Shown: positions 1 to 6,803, counted from the first letter of the stretch. The stretch: DNA of 19,417 nt from Pseudomonadota bacterium (GCA_023426365.1 JAFAAW010000034.1:1-19417); one strand, 5' to 3'. The notes: generated from the sequence alone by a model not told the origin. A program made the numbers and translations.

Positions 1-848
1 GCCTCTTCGTCCTTGTTGATGGCGACGATGACCTTGGAGTCCTTCATGCCGGCCAGGTGCTGGATGGCGCCCGAGATGCCGACCGCGATGTAGAGGTCGG
101 GGGCGACGATCTTGCCGGTCTGGCCGACCTGCAGGTCGTTGGGGACGAAGCCGGCGTCCACGGCGGCGCGCGAGGCACCGACGGCGGCGCCCAGCTTGTC
201 GGCGACCTTTTCCAGCAGGTGGAAATTCTCGCCCGACTGCATGCCGCGGCCGCCCGAGATGATGACGCGGGCGCTGGTCAGCTCGGGGCGCTCGGACTTG
301 CTGAGCTGCTGCGAGACGAAGGACGACACCGCCGGATCGGCCGGGGCGGCCACCGCTTCCACGGCGGCAGCGCCGCCCTGGCCCGCCGCCTCGAAGGCGG
401 TGGTGCGCACGGTGATCACCTTGATGGCGTCCTTGGACTGCACGGTGGCCAGCGCGTTGCCGGCATAGATCGGACGCACGAAGGTGTCGGCCGACACCAC
501 GGCGGTGATGTCCGAGATCTGGGCCACGTCCAGCAGCGCGGCGACGCGCGGCAGGACGTTCTTGCCGGTCGAGGTGGCCGGGGCCAGCACGGCGGTATAG
601 CCCTTGGCCAGCTCCACCAGCAGGGCGGCCAGCGGCTCGGCGAGCTGATGGGCGAAGGCGGGGGCGTCGGCCAGCAGGACCTTGGCCACGCCCTCGACCT
701 TGGCGGCCGCGTCGGCCACGGCCTGCGCGCCCGCGCCGGCGACCAGCACGTGGACGTCGCCGCCCAGGGCCTTGGCGGCGGTGACGGTGTTGAGGGTCGA
801 GGCCTTGAGTTGGCCCGCTTCGTGCTCGGCGAGAACGAGGACGCTCAT
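1..848 (-). CDS. etfA: electron transfer flavoprotein subunit alpha (partial, 3' end beyond window)
   Basis: This is the FAD-binding subunit of the heterodimeric electron transfer flavoprotein, a soluble cytoplasmic carrier that passes electrons from acyl-CoA and related dehydrogenases to ETF:quinone oxidoreductase. The reverse-strand translation starts MSVLVLAEHE. Near the left edge it shows the family's C-terminal FAD-domain signature, VGISGAIQHLAGMKDSK followed by VIVAINKDEEA. About 282 residues are visible; the family is usually about 310, so roughly 30 residues lie outside the window. The ATG (848-846) overlaps the etfB stop by one base (TGATG), which indicates translational coupling and fixes the start. 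No frameshift or stop is seen. In related bacteria a 3-hydroxybutyryl-CoA dehydrogenase gene often follows; that would be outside this window and is inference. Confidence 0.95.
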   Translation of the reverse strand, partial: MSVLVLAEHEAGQLKASTLNTVTAAKALGGDVHVLVAGAGAQAVADAAAKVEGVAKVLLADAPAFAHQLAEPLAALLVELAKGYTAVLAPATSTGKNVLPRVAALLDVAQISDITAVVSADTFVRPIYAGNALATVQSKDAIKVITVRTTAFEAAGQGGAAAVEAVAAPADPAVSSFVSQQLSKSERPELTSARVIISGGRGMQSGENFHLLEKVADKLGAAVGASRAAVDAGFVPNDLQVGQTGKIVAPDLYIAVGISGAIQHLAGMKDSKVIVAINKDEE

Positions 849-1597
849 CAGATCACCTTCGCTTCATTCTTCAGCTTGTCGACCAGGGCGGCAATGTCGC
901 CCACCTTGATGCCGGCCTTGCGCTTCGGCGGCTCTTCCACCTTCAGCGTCACCAGGCGGGGAGCGATATCGACGCCCAGATCGGCCGGGGCCAGGGTGTC
1001 GATCGGCTTCTTCTTCGCCTTCATGATGTTGGGCAGCGACGCGTAGCGCGGCTCGTTCAGGCGCAGGTCGGTGGTGACGATGGCCGGCAGCTTGAGCGAG
1101 ACGGTCTCCAGACCGCCGTCGATCTCGCGGGTGACCTCGACCGAGCCGTCGCCGATGGCGACCTTGGACGCGAAGGTGCCCTGGGCCCAGCCCAGGAGCG
1201 CCGCCAGCATCTGGCCGGTCTGGTTGGAATCGTCGTCGATGGCCTGCTTGCCCAGGATGATCAGACCGGGCTGCTCCTTGTCCACCACGGACTTGAGCAG
1301 CTTGGCCACGGCCAGGGGCTGCACTTCGTCGTCGGTGGAGATGAGCACGCCGCGATCGGCACCCATGGCGAGCGCGGTGCGCAGGGTTTCCTGGGCGGTG
1401 GCGGGGCCGATGGAGACCACCACGATCTCGGTCGCCTTGCCGGCTTCCTTCAGGCGGACGGCCTCTTCGACGGCGATCTCGTCGAACGGGTTCATGGAGA
1501 ACTTGACGTTCGCCGTCTCCACACCCGAGTTGTCGGCCTTGACCCTGATCTTGACGTTGTAGTCGATGACGCGCTTGACGGCGACCAGTACCTTCAT
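848..1597 (-). CDS. etfB: electron transfer flavoprotein subunit beta
   Basis: This is the AMP-binding small subunit of ETF, partner of the overlapping etfA gene. It is 249 residues, the normal family length, beginning MKVLVAVKRVIDYNVKIRVK. The ETF-beta signature is around residues 174-200 (VTTDLRLNEPRYASLPNIMK, then AKKKP). In the family this loop docks onto partner dehydrogenases, and its lysines are methylation sites in some organisms. The start has a perfect Shine-Dalgarno, AGGAGG on the minus strand (1601-1606), four bases from ATG. A sigma-70-like promoter lies about 75-100 bases upstream, so etfB is first in the etfBA transcript. The sequence looks like a housekeeping ETF linked to ETF-quinone oxidoreductase; an electron-bifurcating role cannot be excluded from sequence alone but seems unlikely. 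Confidence 0.96.
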   Translation of the reverse strand: MKVLVAVKRVIDYNVKIRVKADNSGVETANVKFSMNPFDEIAVEEAVRLKEAGKATEIVVVSIGPATAQETLRTALAMGADRGVLISTDDEVQPLAVAKLLKSVVDKEQPGLIILGKQAIDDDSNQTGQMLAALLGWAQGTFASKVAIGDGSVEVTREIDGGLETVSLKLPAIVTTDLRLNEPRYASLPNIMKAKKKPIDTLAPADLGVDIAPRLVTLKVEEPPKRKAGIKVGDIAALVDKLKNEAKVI

Positions 1598-1661
1598 GGT
1601 CCTCCTGATCCCTTCTTCAGCGGCTCCGAATTAAATCGGTACTGCCGGGCGGATTTAAGTA

Positions 1662-1674
1662 TTGCATTGCACAA
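1662..1674 (-). promoter_or_regulatory. candidate operator: TGC-rich box over the etfB -10 element
   Basis: On the minus strand this reads TTGTGCAATGCAA, containing two abutting TGCAA units. It overlaps the last bases of the -10 element and the expected transcription start. Repeated TGC/GCA words are known for PhaR-type regulators of polyhydroxybutyrate metabolism in alphaproteobacteria, and etf genes serve acyl-CoA oxidation, so a PhaR-like repressor is plausible. The motif is seen; the regulator is inferred. Confidence 0.3.
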
Positions 1675-1699
1675 TATGCCGTGCGGAAGTGGATGTCAA
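1671..1699 (-). promoter_or_regulatory. sigma-70-type promoter for etfBA
   Basis: The minus strand has a consensus -35 hexamer TTGACA (1699-1694), a 17-base spacer and TATTGT (1676-1671) as -10. It faces etfB, with a leader of about 65-70 bases before the ATG. Both hexamers and the spacing are close to consensus, which is unusual in such GC-rich DNA. It lies just after the adenosyltransferase gene, so etfBA can be transcribed independently of it. Confidence 0.6.
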
Positions 1700-1715
1700 C
1701 GACACCCCGCTTGAC

Positions 1716-1733
1716 AAAAAACGGCAATTTGCC
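1716..1733 (-). terminator. weak intrinsic terminator after the adenosyltransferase gene
   Basis: Starting 12 bases after the stop codon, the minus strand shows GGCA-AAT-TGCC, a four-base-pair stem, followed by G and six T. The stem is short, so termination would be inefficient; read-through into etfBA is possible. Confidence 0.3.
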
Positions 1734-1745
1734 TGAGGAAAAATG

Positions 1746-2333
1746 TCATCGATTGCCGCCGGGAACCCACAGAACGTCGCTCTTGCCGCGCTGGTTCATG
1801 AAGCGGGCCATGACGAAGAAATGATCGGACAGCCGGTTGGCATAGGCGATGGCCTGGGGATTGACGTTTTCCTCCGCCGCCAGGTGGGTGATCAGGCGCT
1901 CGGCGCGGCGGATCACGGTGCGCGCCAGATGCAGATGGGCGGCCGCCGGGGTGCCGCCCGGCAGGATGAAGGAGTTGAGCGGCTCCAGTTCCGCGTTCAT
2001 GGCGTCGATCTCGGCCTCCAGGCGGGCCACCTGCTCGGGCGTCACCCGCAGGGCCTGGCCGGGCTGCTCGCCCTCGGCGGCAGGGGTGCACAGATCGGCG
2101 CCCAGGTCGAACAGGTCGTTCTGGATGCGGGCCAGGATGGCGTCGGCCTCGGCATCGCCGCCCGGGGTGCCCGGGGCGGCGGCCAGGCGGGCCAGGCCGA
2201 CCACGGCATTGGCCTCGTCCACCGTGCCGTAGGCCTCGACGCGCAGGGCGTGCTTGGGGACGCGGGCGCCGTTGCCGAGGCTGGTCTGCCCCTTGTCGCC
2301 GCTCTTGGTATAGATGCGCGTCAGCCGAACCAT
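1746..2333 (-). CDS. pduO: PduO-type ATP:cob(I)alamin adenosyltransferase
   Basis: This cytoplasmic enzyme transfers the adenosyl group of ATP to cob(I)alamin, making the coenzyme B12 used by mutases such as methylmalonyl-CoA mutase. The protein is 195 residues, full length for a stand-alone PduO/MMAB-type enzyme. The N-terminal ATP-binding segment is RIYTKSGDKGQTSLGNG (residues 6-22), then VDEANAVVG (38-46), the signature region ending RRAERLITH (142-150), and NRLSDHFFVMAR (167-178). ATG at 2333 was chosen because a GGAGGAG Shine-Dalgarno lies just upstream and the conserved N terminus starts there; an in-frame extension to 2429 has no homology-like features. It is upstream of etfBA on the same strand, a neighbourhood common in alphaproteobacteria, and divergent from lptG. 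The family is not related to CobA/CobO-type enzymes. Confidence 0.92.
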   Translation of the reverse strand: MVRLTRIYTKSGDKGQTSLGNGARVPKHALRVEAYGTVDEANAVVGLARLAAAPGTPGGDAEADAILARIQNDLFDLGADLCTPAAEGEQPGQALRVTPEQVARLEAEIDAMNAELEPLNSFILPGGTPAAAHLHLARTVIRRAERLITHLAAEENVNPQAIAYANRLSDHFFVMARFMNQRGKSDVLWVPGGNR

Positions 2334-2437
2334 GGAAGCTCCTCCGGACGGGGTTTGGGGTAACTGGTCCCTGTTATGCCACAAAGCGAAATGGAATGGC
2401 GAGGCGTCGCCCCGCTTCCCCTTCGCCATAAACCCCC

Positions 2438-2443
2438 TATAAT
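2438..2443 (+). promoter_or_regulatory. candidate -10 element for lptG
   Basis: A perfect TATAAT lies 30 bases before the lptG ATG inside a GC-rich divergent intergenic region of 140 bases. No good -35 is present: the hexamer at 17-base spacing (2415-2420) is CTTCCC. It could belong to a promoter with an activator, or be chance. Confidence 0.35.
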
Positions 2444-2473
2444 CGCCCCCGATTTTCCGCCGGACCGGGACGC

Positions 2474-3577
2474 ATGCGCCTTTCGCTGACCCTCAGCCTT
2501 TATATCGCCCGCCAGTTCGCGGTGGCGTTCGCCACCGTGCTGGCGGTGATCCTGGGCGTCATCTTGCTGTTCGACGTGATCGAGCTGATCCGCCGCGCCG
2601 CCAGCCGCAGCGAGATCGATTTCTGGGTGCTGATGGGCATGGCGCTGCTCAAGCTGCCGCAGATGATGCACACCATCCTGCCATTCGCGGTGATGATCGG
2701 CGCCATGGTCACCTTCTGGCGGCTGACCCGCACCCATGAACTGGTGGTGGCGCGCTCGGCCGGCATTTCGGTGTGGCAGTTCCTGACTCCGGTGCTGGCC
2801 GCCGTGCTGGCCATCGGCATCTTCGAGATCACCGCCTTCAACCCGCTGGCGGCGGCCATGTACGCCCGCTTCGACAAGATGCAGAACGAGGTGCTGCAAG
2901 GCCGCACCAACGCGTTCGACCTGTCCGAGGTAGGGCTGTGGCTGCGCGAGGGCGACGAGCGCGAGCAGAAGGTGGTCCACGCCGAGGACGTGCGCCAGGA
3001 GGGGCTGACGCTGAACCTGCGCGACGTCCATATCTTCCTCTACGAAGGGGTGGACCATTTCAGCCGCCGGCTTTACGCCCGCAGCGGCCGCCTGGCCGAC
3101 GGCACGTTCGAGCTGTCCGACGTCTGGCGCATGGAAAGCGGCAAGCCCGCGACCTTCCTGCCCGAGCTGCGCCTGCCCACCGAACTGACGCTGGAGCGGG
3201 TGCACGACAATTTCGCCTCGCCCGAAACCATGTCGTTCTGGCAATTGCCGGCCTTCATCAGCTTCTTCGAAAAGGCCGGCTTCGCCGCCACCAAGCACCG
3301 CATGTACCTGCAATCGCTGCTGGCCTCGCCGCTGCTCTATTGCGCCATGGTGCTGGTGGCCGCCATCTTCTCGCTCAAGCCCAACATGCGTTCGGGCGGC
3401 CTGCTGCGCCGGGTGGGCGGCGGCGTCGCCGCCGGCTTCGCCATCTACTTCTTCTCCAAGGTGGTGTACGCCTTCGGCCTGTCGGCCACCTTGCCGCAAG
3501 CGCTGGCGGCGTGGAGTCCGGCGCTGGTGGCCGGCCTGATCGGCGTCACCGGCCTGCTGCACCTGGAAGACGGCTGA
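2474..3577 (+). CDS. lptG: LPS export ABC transporter permease LptG
   Basis: This is an inner-membrane permease of the LptB2FG complex, which extracts lipopolysaccharide from the inner membrane and pushes it onto the LptC-LptA bridge. It is 367 residues, typical for LptF/LptG (YjgP/YjgQ). The layout fits: three N-terminal hydrophobic segments (about residues 12-35, 55-80 and 95-122), a periplasmic beta-rich domain (about 130-270) and three C-terminal segments (about 275-362). The FDVIELIRRA segment (33-42) near the first helix, and the HRMYLQSLLASPLL stretch before helix 4, favour LptG over LptF. The start has only a weak Shine-Dalgarno, but no better start exists. lptF is often adjacent in other alphaproteobacteria; here it is not. 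Downstream genes encode a GT39 transferase and a PAP2 phosphatase, consistent with an envelope cluster. Confidence 0.87.
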   Translation: MRLSLTLSLYIARQFAVAFATVLAVILGVILLFDVIELIRRAASRSEIDFWVLMGMALLKLPQMMHTILPFAVMIGAMVTFWRLTRTHELVVARSAGISVWQFLTPVLAAVLAIGIFEITAFNPLAAAMYARFDKMQNEVLQGRTNAFDLSEVGLWLREGDEREQKVVHAEDVRQEGLTLNLRDVHIFLYEGVDHFSRRLYARSGRLADGTFELSDVWRMESGKPATFLPELRLPTELTLERVHDNFASPETMSFWQLPAFISFFEKAGFAATKHRMYLQSLLASPLLYCAMVLVAAIFSLKPNMRSGGLLRRVGGGVAAGFAIYFFSKVVYAFGLSATLPQALAAWSPALVAGLIGVTGLLHLEDG

Positions 3578-3642
3578 CCCACGCCCCCGTCCGGGGGTGC
3601 CGCCATTGTATTCCGTCGGGGGGAGTGCTAATCCCTCCGTCC

Positions 3643-5112
3643 ATGTTCGCTTCGCCCGAGACCGATCCGACGTCCCGCCGCGCCTGCGCCCTTGCGCTGG
3701 CGTTCATCGCCTTCGTCACGCTGGCGCGCTGCGCGCTGCTGGCGTTCGACCCGCCCAATCTGTCCTTCGACGAGGCGCAGTACTGGGCGTGGGCGCAGAC
3801 CATCCAGCTCGGCTATTATTCCAAGCCGCCCATGGTGGCCTGGGCCATTGCCGCCACCACCGCGCTGTTCGGCGACGGCGAGGGCGCGGTCAAGCTGGGG
3901 TCCACCCTGGCCCAGGGCGGCACAGCCGCGCTGCTGGTCCTGCTCGGCCGCGCCCTGTTCGGCGGCGCCCTGGGGGCCTGGAGCGGGGCGGCGTGGATCA
4001 CCATGCCGGCGGTGTCGCTGTCGGCGGTGATGATCACCACCGATCCCTTCCTGCTGCTGTTCTGGGCGGCCGCCTTGCTGGCGCTGGTCGAGGCGCCGCG
4101 CCGCGGCCTGGGCTTCAATGGTTGGTGGGCGCTGTTCGGCGTGGCGCTGGGGCTGGGGCTGCTGTCCAAATACGCCATGGCCTTTTTCCTGGCCTGCCTG
4201 GCGCTGTGGCTGGCGTGGGACCGGGCGGCGCGGCCGCTGCTGCGGGCGCCCGGCCTGTGGCTGGGCATAGCCTTGGGCGTGCTGATCTATCTGCCCAATC
4301 TGGTGTGGAACGCCGCCAACGGCTTCGTGTCCTACGCCCACACCAAGGACAACGCCAATCTCAGGGGCGACCTGTTCAATCCCGACAAGCTGGCGGAATT
4401 CGTCGCCGGCCAGTTCGGCGTGTTCGGCCCCATCCTGATGGTGGGCCTGGTCGTCGGCGTGGTCGCCGCCATGCGCCGGGGGGCGGATTCGCGCCTGCGC
4501 CTGCTGGCGTCGTTCAGCCTGCCGGTGCTGGCGGTGATGACGGCCGAAAGCCTGCTGTCGCGCGCCAATGCCAACTGGACCGCGCCCGCCTTCGTCGCCG
4601 GCACCGTGCTGGCCAGTTGGGCGCTGGCGCGGCGCTGGCCGCGCCTGCTCAAGGTGTCGCTGGCGTTGCATCTGGTGGTGATGGCCGGCATGTACCACCT
4701 GGACCACGCCCGCCAGGTGGTGGATTTCAGGTTCGACCCGGAAAAGCGCATCAAGGGCTGGGACCGCGTGGGCGAGCGGGTGTCGGCCATCCTGGCCGCC
4801 CATCCCGACGCCCGCCTGCTGGCCGACGAACGCAAGGTGTTGGCCACCCTGGTCTATTACGTGCGGCCCCATCCATTCGACGCCATCAAGTGGAACCCGT
4901 CGGGCAAGGTGCGCGACCATTTCGACCAGACCACCCGGCTGGAGCCGGGCGCGGGCGAGCTGATCTACGTCACCGAGCAGCCCGAGCTGCCCCCCGGCAT
5001 GCGCGAGCGCTTCGCCACCGCCGACAAGGTTGAGGACATCGTGGTGCCGCTGCACCACGATTATGCCCGCCGCCTGACGGTGTGGCGCCTGACCGGCTTC
5101 GGGGGGTACTGA
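3643..5112 (+). CDS. GT39 (ArnT/PMT-like) membrane glycosyltransferase
   Basis: This is an inner-membrane glycosyltransferase of the GT39/PMT_2 type. Members move a sugar from a polyprenyl-phosphate donor to lipid A, LPS core or another periplasmic acceptor. It has 489 residues: about ten or more hydrophobic helices, then a soluble C-terminal part (about residues 355-489). After the first helix comes FDEAQYWAWA with the acidic pair D43-E44 expected in the catalytic first periplasmic loop, followed by GYYSKPPM. No Shine-Dalgarno is well placed. The ATG at 3643 is chosen; an in-frame GTG at 3625 directly follows a G-rich stretch and is possible. It ends one base before the PAP2 gene, so the two are co-translated. 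The sugar and acceptor cannot be read from the sequence. Rhizobium lipid A galacturonosyltransferases (Rgt) belong to the same family and are a reasonable comparison. Confidence 0.82.
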   Translation: MFASPETDPTSRRACALALAFIAFVTLARCALLAFDPPNLSFDEAQYWAWAQTIQLGYYSKPPMVAWAIAATTALFGDGEGAVKLGSTLAQGGTAALLVLLGRALFGGALGAWSGAAWITMPAVSLSAVMITTDPFLLLFWAAALLALVEAPRRGLGFNGWWALFGVALGLGLLSKYAMAFFLACLALWLAWDRAARPLLRAPGLWLGIALGVLIYLPNLVWNAANGFVSYAHTKDNANLRGDLFNPDKLAEFVAGQFGVFGPILMVGLVVGVVAAMRRGADSRLRLLASFSLPVLAVMTAESLLSRANANWTAPAFVAGTVLASWALARRWPRLLKVSLALHLVVMAGMYHLDHARQVVDFRFDPEKRIKGWDRVGERVSAILAAHPDARLLADERKVLATLVYYVRPHPFDAIKWNPSGKVRDHFDQTTRLEPGAGELIYVTEQPELPPGMRERFATADKVEDIVVPLHHDYARRLTVWRLTGFGGY

Positions 5113-5113
5113 C

Positions 5114-5833
5114 ATGGCGGCGCTGTGGCGGTCCATGCGGCGCCATCCGTGGCTGTGGGCGTTGGCGGCGTCGGTGCCGCTGATCGTGTTCCCCCAGATC
5201 GACATCACCGTCACGTCGTGGTTCTACGACGCGGCCACCAAGACCTTTCCCGCCCGCACCGCCGCCTTCCCCGAATGGATCCGGCGTGACATGCCCGCCT
5301 TCCTGTTCGTCATTCCCATCGCGGTGGCGCTGCTGGGGGTGGCGGGCGAGGTGCTGCGCCGGCCGCTCCTGGGGGTGAGCCGGCGGGTGGCGCTGTATGT
5401 GGTTCTCACCCTGGCCATCGGGCCGGGGCTGGTGGTCAATGCCGGCCTCAAGGACAATCTGGGCCGGCCGCGCCCGTCCACCATCCAGGAATTCGGCGGC
5501 CCCAACACCTATGTGCGGCCGCTGGTGCCCTCGCGCCAATGCGACGACAATTGCTCGTTCGCCTCGGGCCACGGCGCGCTCGGCTTCTGGCCGGTGGCGC
5601 TGGCGCTGCTGGCGCCGCCGCGCTGGCGCCGGCCGGCCATCATGGCGGCCTTGGCCTTCGGCGTGGTGGTGGGCAGCGTGCGCATCATGCAGGGCGGACA
5701 CTTCCTGTCGGACGTGGTGGCGGCGGCATTTATCACCATCGGCATAAACCTGTTCCTTTACAAAAGACTGGTGAGCCCGAAAAAAGTCCGGTCATCGAAA
5801 AATAATCCACCGATTCCGGATGAGACGGCGTAA
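5114..5833 (+). CDS. PAP2 family membrane phosphatase, possibly lipid A (LpxE-like)
   Basis: This is an integral-membrane lipid phosphatase of the PAP2 superfamily, 239 residues. All three active-site motifs are intact: KDNLGRPRP (K113, R120, P121), SFASGHG (S151, G152, H153) and SVRIMQGGHFLSD (R190, H196, D200). Five to six hydrophobic segments surround them, with the active site expected on the periplasmic face. The ATG is one base after the GT39 stop (TGACATG), so it belongs to the same operon. Candidate substrates are lipid A phosphates (LpxE/LpxF type) or undecaprenyl pyrophosphate. The lptG and GT39 neighbours make lipid A more attractive, but this is inference. The last 24 residues form a basic, polar tail (YKRLVSPKKV...), encoded by noticeably less GC-rich DNA than the rest. 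Confidence 0.86.
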   Translation: MAALWRSMRRHPWLWALAASVPLIVFPQIDITVTSWFYDAATKTFPARTAAFPEWIRRDMPAFLFVIPIAVALLGVAGEVLRRPLLGVSRRVALYVVLTLAIGPGLVVNAGLKDNLGRPRPSTIQEFGGPNTYVRPLVPSRQCDDNCSFASGHGALGFWPVALALLAPPRWRRPAIMAALAFGVVVGSVRIMQGGHFLSDVVAAAFITIGINLFLYKRLVSPKKVRSSKNNPPIPDETA

Positions 5834-5863
5834 GGCCCTAGGCGCGGGCCGACTCTTCAGGTA

Positions 5864-5938
5864 ATGATATTGGTTCAGACCTTACCTTGGCGGCGATACG
5901 GCAAGGAGCGGGATGCCACGCGCGGGTGCGCGGGGTAA
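5864..5938 (+). CDS. possible 24-codon leader ORF before the cold-shock gene
   Basis: ATG at 5864 opens a short frame, MILVQTLPWRRYGKERDATR followed by GCAG, ending at TAA (5936-5938). The stop falls directly between a GC hairpin and its T-run. Only a weak AGG precedes the ATG, and no run of a regulatory amino acid is obvious. The reading frame is visible; that it is translated is speculation. Confidence 0.15.
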   Translation: MILVQTLPWRRYGKERDATRGCAG

Positions 5939-5945
5939 TTTTTTT
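5916..5945 (+). promoter_or_regulatory. terminator-like hairpin in the cold-shock gene leader (attenuator candidate)
   Basis: CGCGC-GGGT-GCGCG (5919-5932) forms a five-base-pair GC stem, extendable by two more pairs across one mismatch (5916-5935). Four bases later a run of seven T begins (5939-5945). It lies 18 bases before the chosen ATG of the cold-shock gene. It may terminate the upstream lptG operon, but too little room remains after it for a promoter, so cold-shock transcripts must read through it. If translation instead starts at 5913, the hairpin lies in coding sequence. Confidence 0.4.
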
Positions 5946-5963
5946 CTACGACGAGAACGACAC

Positions 5964-6605
5964 ATGGCATGGAACCGAGATAATCATGGCAGCCGCTCGC
6001 GCGATCGCGGTCGGCGGGACGACTTTGGCGGCGATTTCGGCGGCGGCTACGAGCAGCCCCGCGCGCCCCGTATGCCGAGCAGCTTCGATCGCCACCAGGT
6101 GACCCAGGCGAACGTGACCGCCACCGTGAAGTGGTTCAATGCCTCGAAGGGCTTCGGTTTCGTCGCCCCGTCGGATGGCACTCCGGACGCCTTCCTGCAC
6201 ATCTCGGCGCTTGAGCGCGCCGGCATGTCGCAGATCGCCGAAGGCGCCACCATCGTGTGCGACCTGGGCCAGGGCAACCGCGGCCCGCAGGTGGTCGCCG
6301 TGCACGAGGTGGACAGCTCCACCGCCACCCCGCGCGCGCCCCGCGCCGGCGGCATGGGCGGCGGCATGGGCGGCGGCGGCTTCGACCGCGGCCCGTCCGA
6401 GACCGTCGAGGGCGTGGTCAAGTTCTTCTCGGCCGAGAAGGGCTTCGGCTTCGTCCAGACCGACGTCGGTGGCAAGGATGTGTTCGTGCACATCAAGGCG
6501 CTGGAGCGTTCGGGCATCAAGGCCCTGGAAAGCGGCCAGCGCGTCCGCGTGACCACCACGCAGGGCCAGAAGGGTCCGCAGGCGGACACCGTCGCCATCA
6601 TCTAA
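5964..6605 (+). CDS. tandem cold-shock-domain nucleic-acid-binding protein
   Basis: This cytoplasmic RNA/single-stranded-DNA binding protein has two CspA-like cold-shock domains; 213 residues from the chosen start. Residues 1-48 are a polar Arg/Gly/Asp-rich tail (SRSRDRGRRDD, FGGDFGGG). Domain 1 (51-114) has RNP1-like KGFGFV (62-67) and RNP2-like DAFLHI (75-80). A Gly/Met linker (about 115-144) contains GGMGGGMGGGGFD. Domain 2 (146-213) has KGFGFV (159-164) and DVFVHI (172-177). Two-domain Csp proteins are common in alphaproteobacteria and act as RNA chaperones. The start is uncertain. ATG 5913 is in frame (17 extra residues) with AAGGAG four bases away, while ATG 5964 has a weak Shine-Dalgarno but avoids coding through the hairpin and T-run and begins MAWNRDN, directly before the disordered tail. 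A very strong terminator follows. Confidence 0.88.
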   Translation: MAWNRDNHGSRSRDRGRRDDFGGDFGGGYEQPRAPRMPSSFDRHQVTQANVTATVKWFNASKGFGFVAPSDGTPDAFLHISALERAGMSQIAEGATIVCDLGQGNRGPQVVAVHEVDSSTATPRAPRAGGMGGGMGGGGFDRGPSETVEGVVKFFSAEKGFGFVQTDVGGKDVFVHIKALERSGIKALESGQRVRVTTTQGQKGPQADTVAII

Positions 6606-6632
6606 GGCGATTGTCACCTGCCTTTCCGAATT

Positions 6633-6661
6633 GCCACCCTGGCCCAGGCTGGGGTGGCTTT
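6633..6661 (+). terminator. first hairpin after the cold-shock gene
   Basis: GCCACCC (6633-6639) pairs with GGGTGGC (6652-6658) around a 12-base loop and is followed by only three T. It is a weak terminator or RNA 3'-end stabiliser just before the stronger one. Confidence 0.4.
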
Positions 6662-6671
6662 CGGGACTCAG

Positions 6672-6704
6672 AAACGGGACCGGCCCTGGGCCGGTCCCGT
6701 TTTT
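6672..6704 (+). terminator. strong intrinsic terminator of the cold-shock gene
   Basis: A 12-13 base-pair perfect stem (ACGGGACCGGCCC at 6674-6686, complement at 6688-6700) with a minimal loop runs straight into TTTTT. Three A precede the stem, so it has some terminator character on the minus strand too, for transcripts leaving rmuC. Confidence 0.9.
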
Positions 6705-6803
6705 GTTTGCTCTGGCGGGAAGGATGGGGGCGCCACGGCGCCCCGAAAAACAGCCAACCAAACGGTCAACAAAGCAGTCAACGCGGAGGGGGCCGGCGCT
6801 GGC

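Noticed and set aside
1711..1716. TTGACA on the plus strand as a promoter
   Set aside because: It points into the 3' end of the minus-strand adenosyltransferase gene and has no -10 at proper spacing.
2321..3562. Long minus-strand frame opposite lptG
   Set aside because: It is His/Gln/Gly-rich shadow translation typical of the antisense of GC-rich genes, and lptG is clearly conserved on the other strand.
2773..5112. A long plus-strand open frame (779 codons) that enters from inside lptG and continues into the GT39 gene
   Set aside because: The first 290 codons are an Arg/Gly/Ala-rich out-of-frame reading of lptG. Only the part from 3643 is real, as the GT39 protein.
6727..6744. GC palindrome as an intrinsic terminator
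   Set aside because: It is followed by GAAAAA on the plus strand and preceded, not followed, by T on the minus strand.
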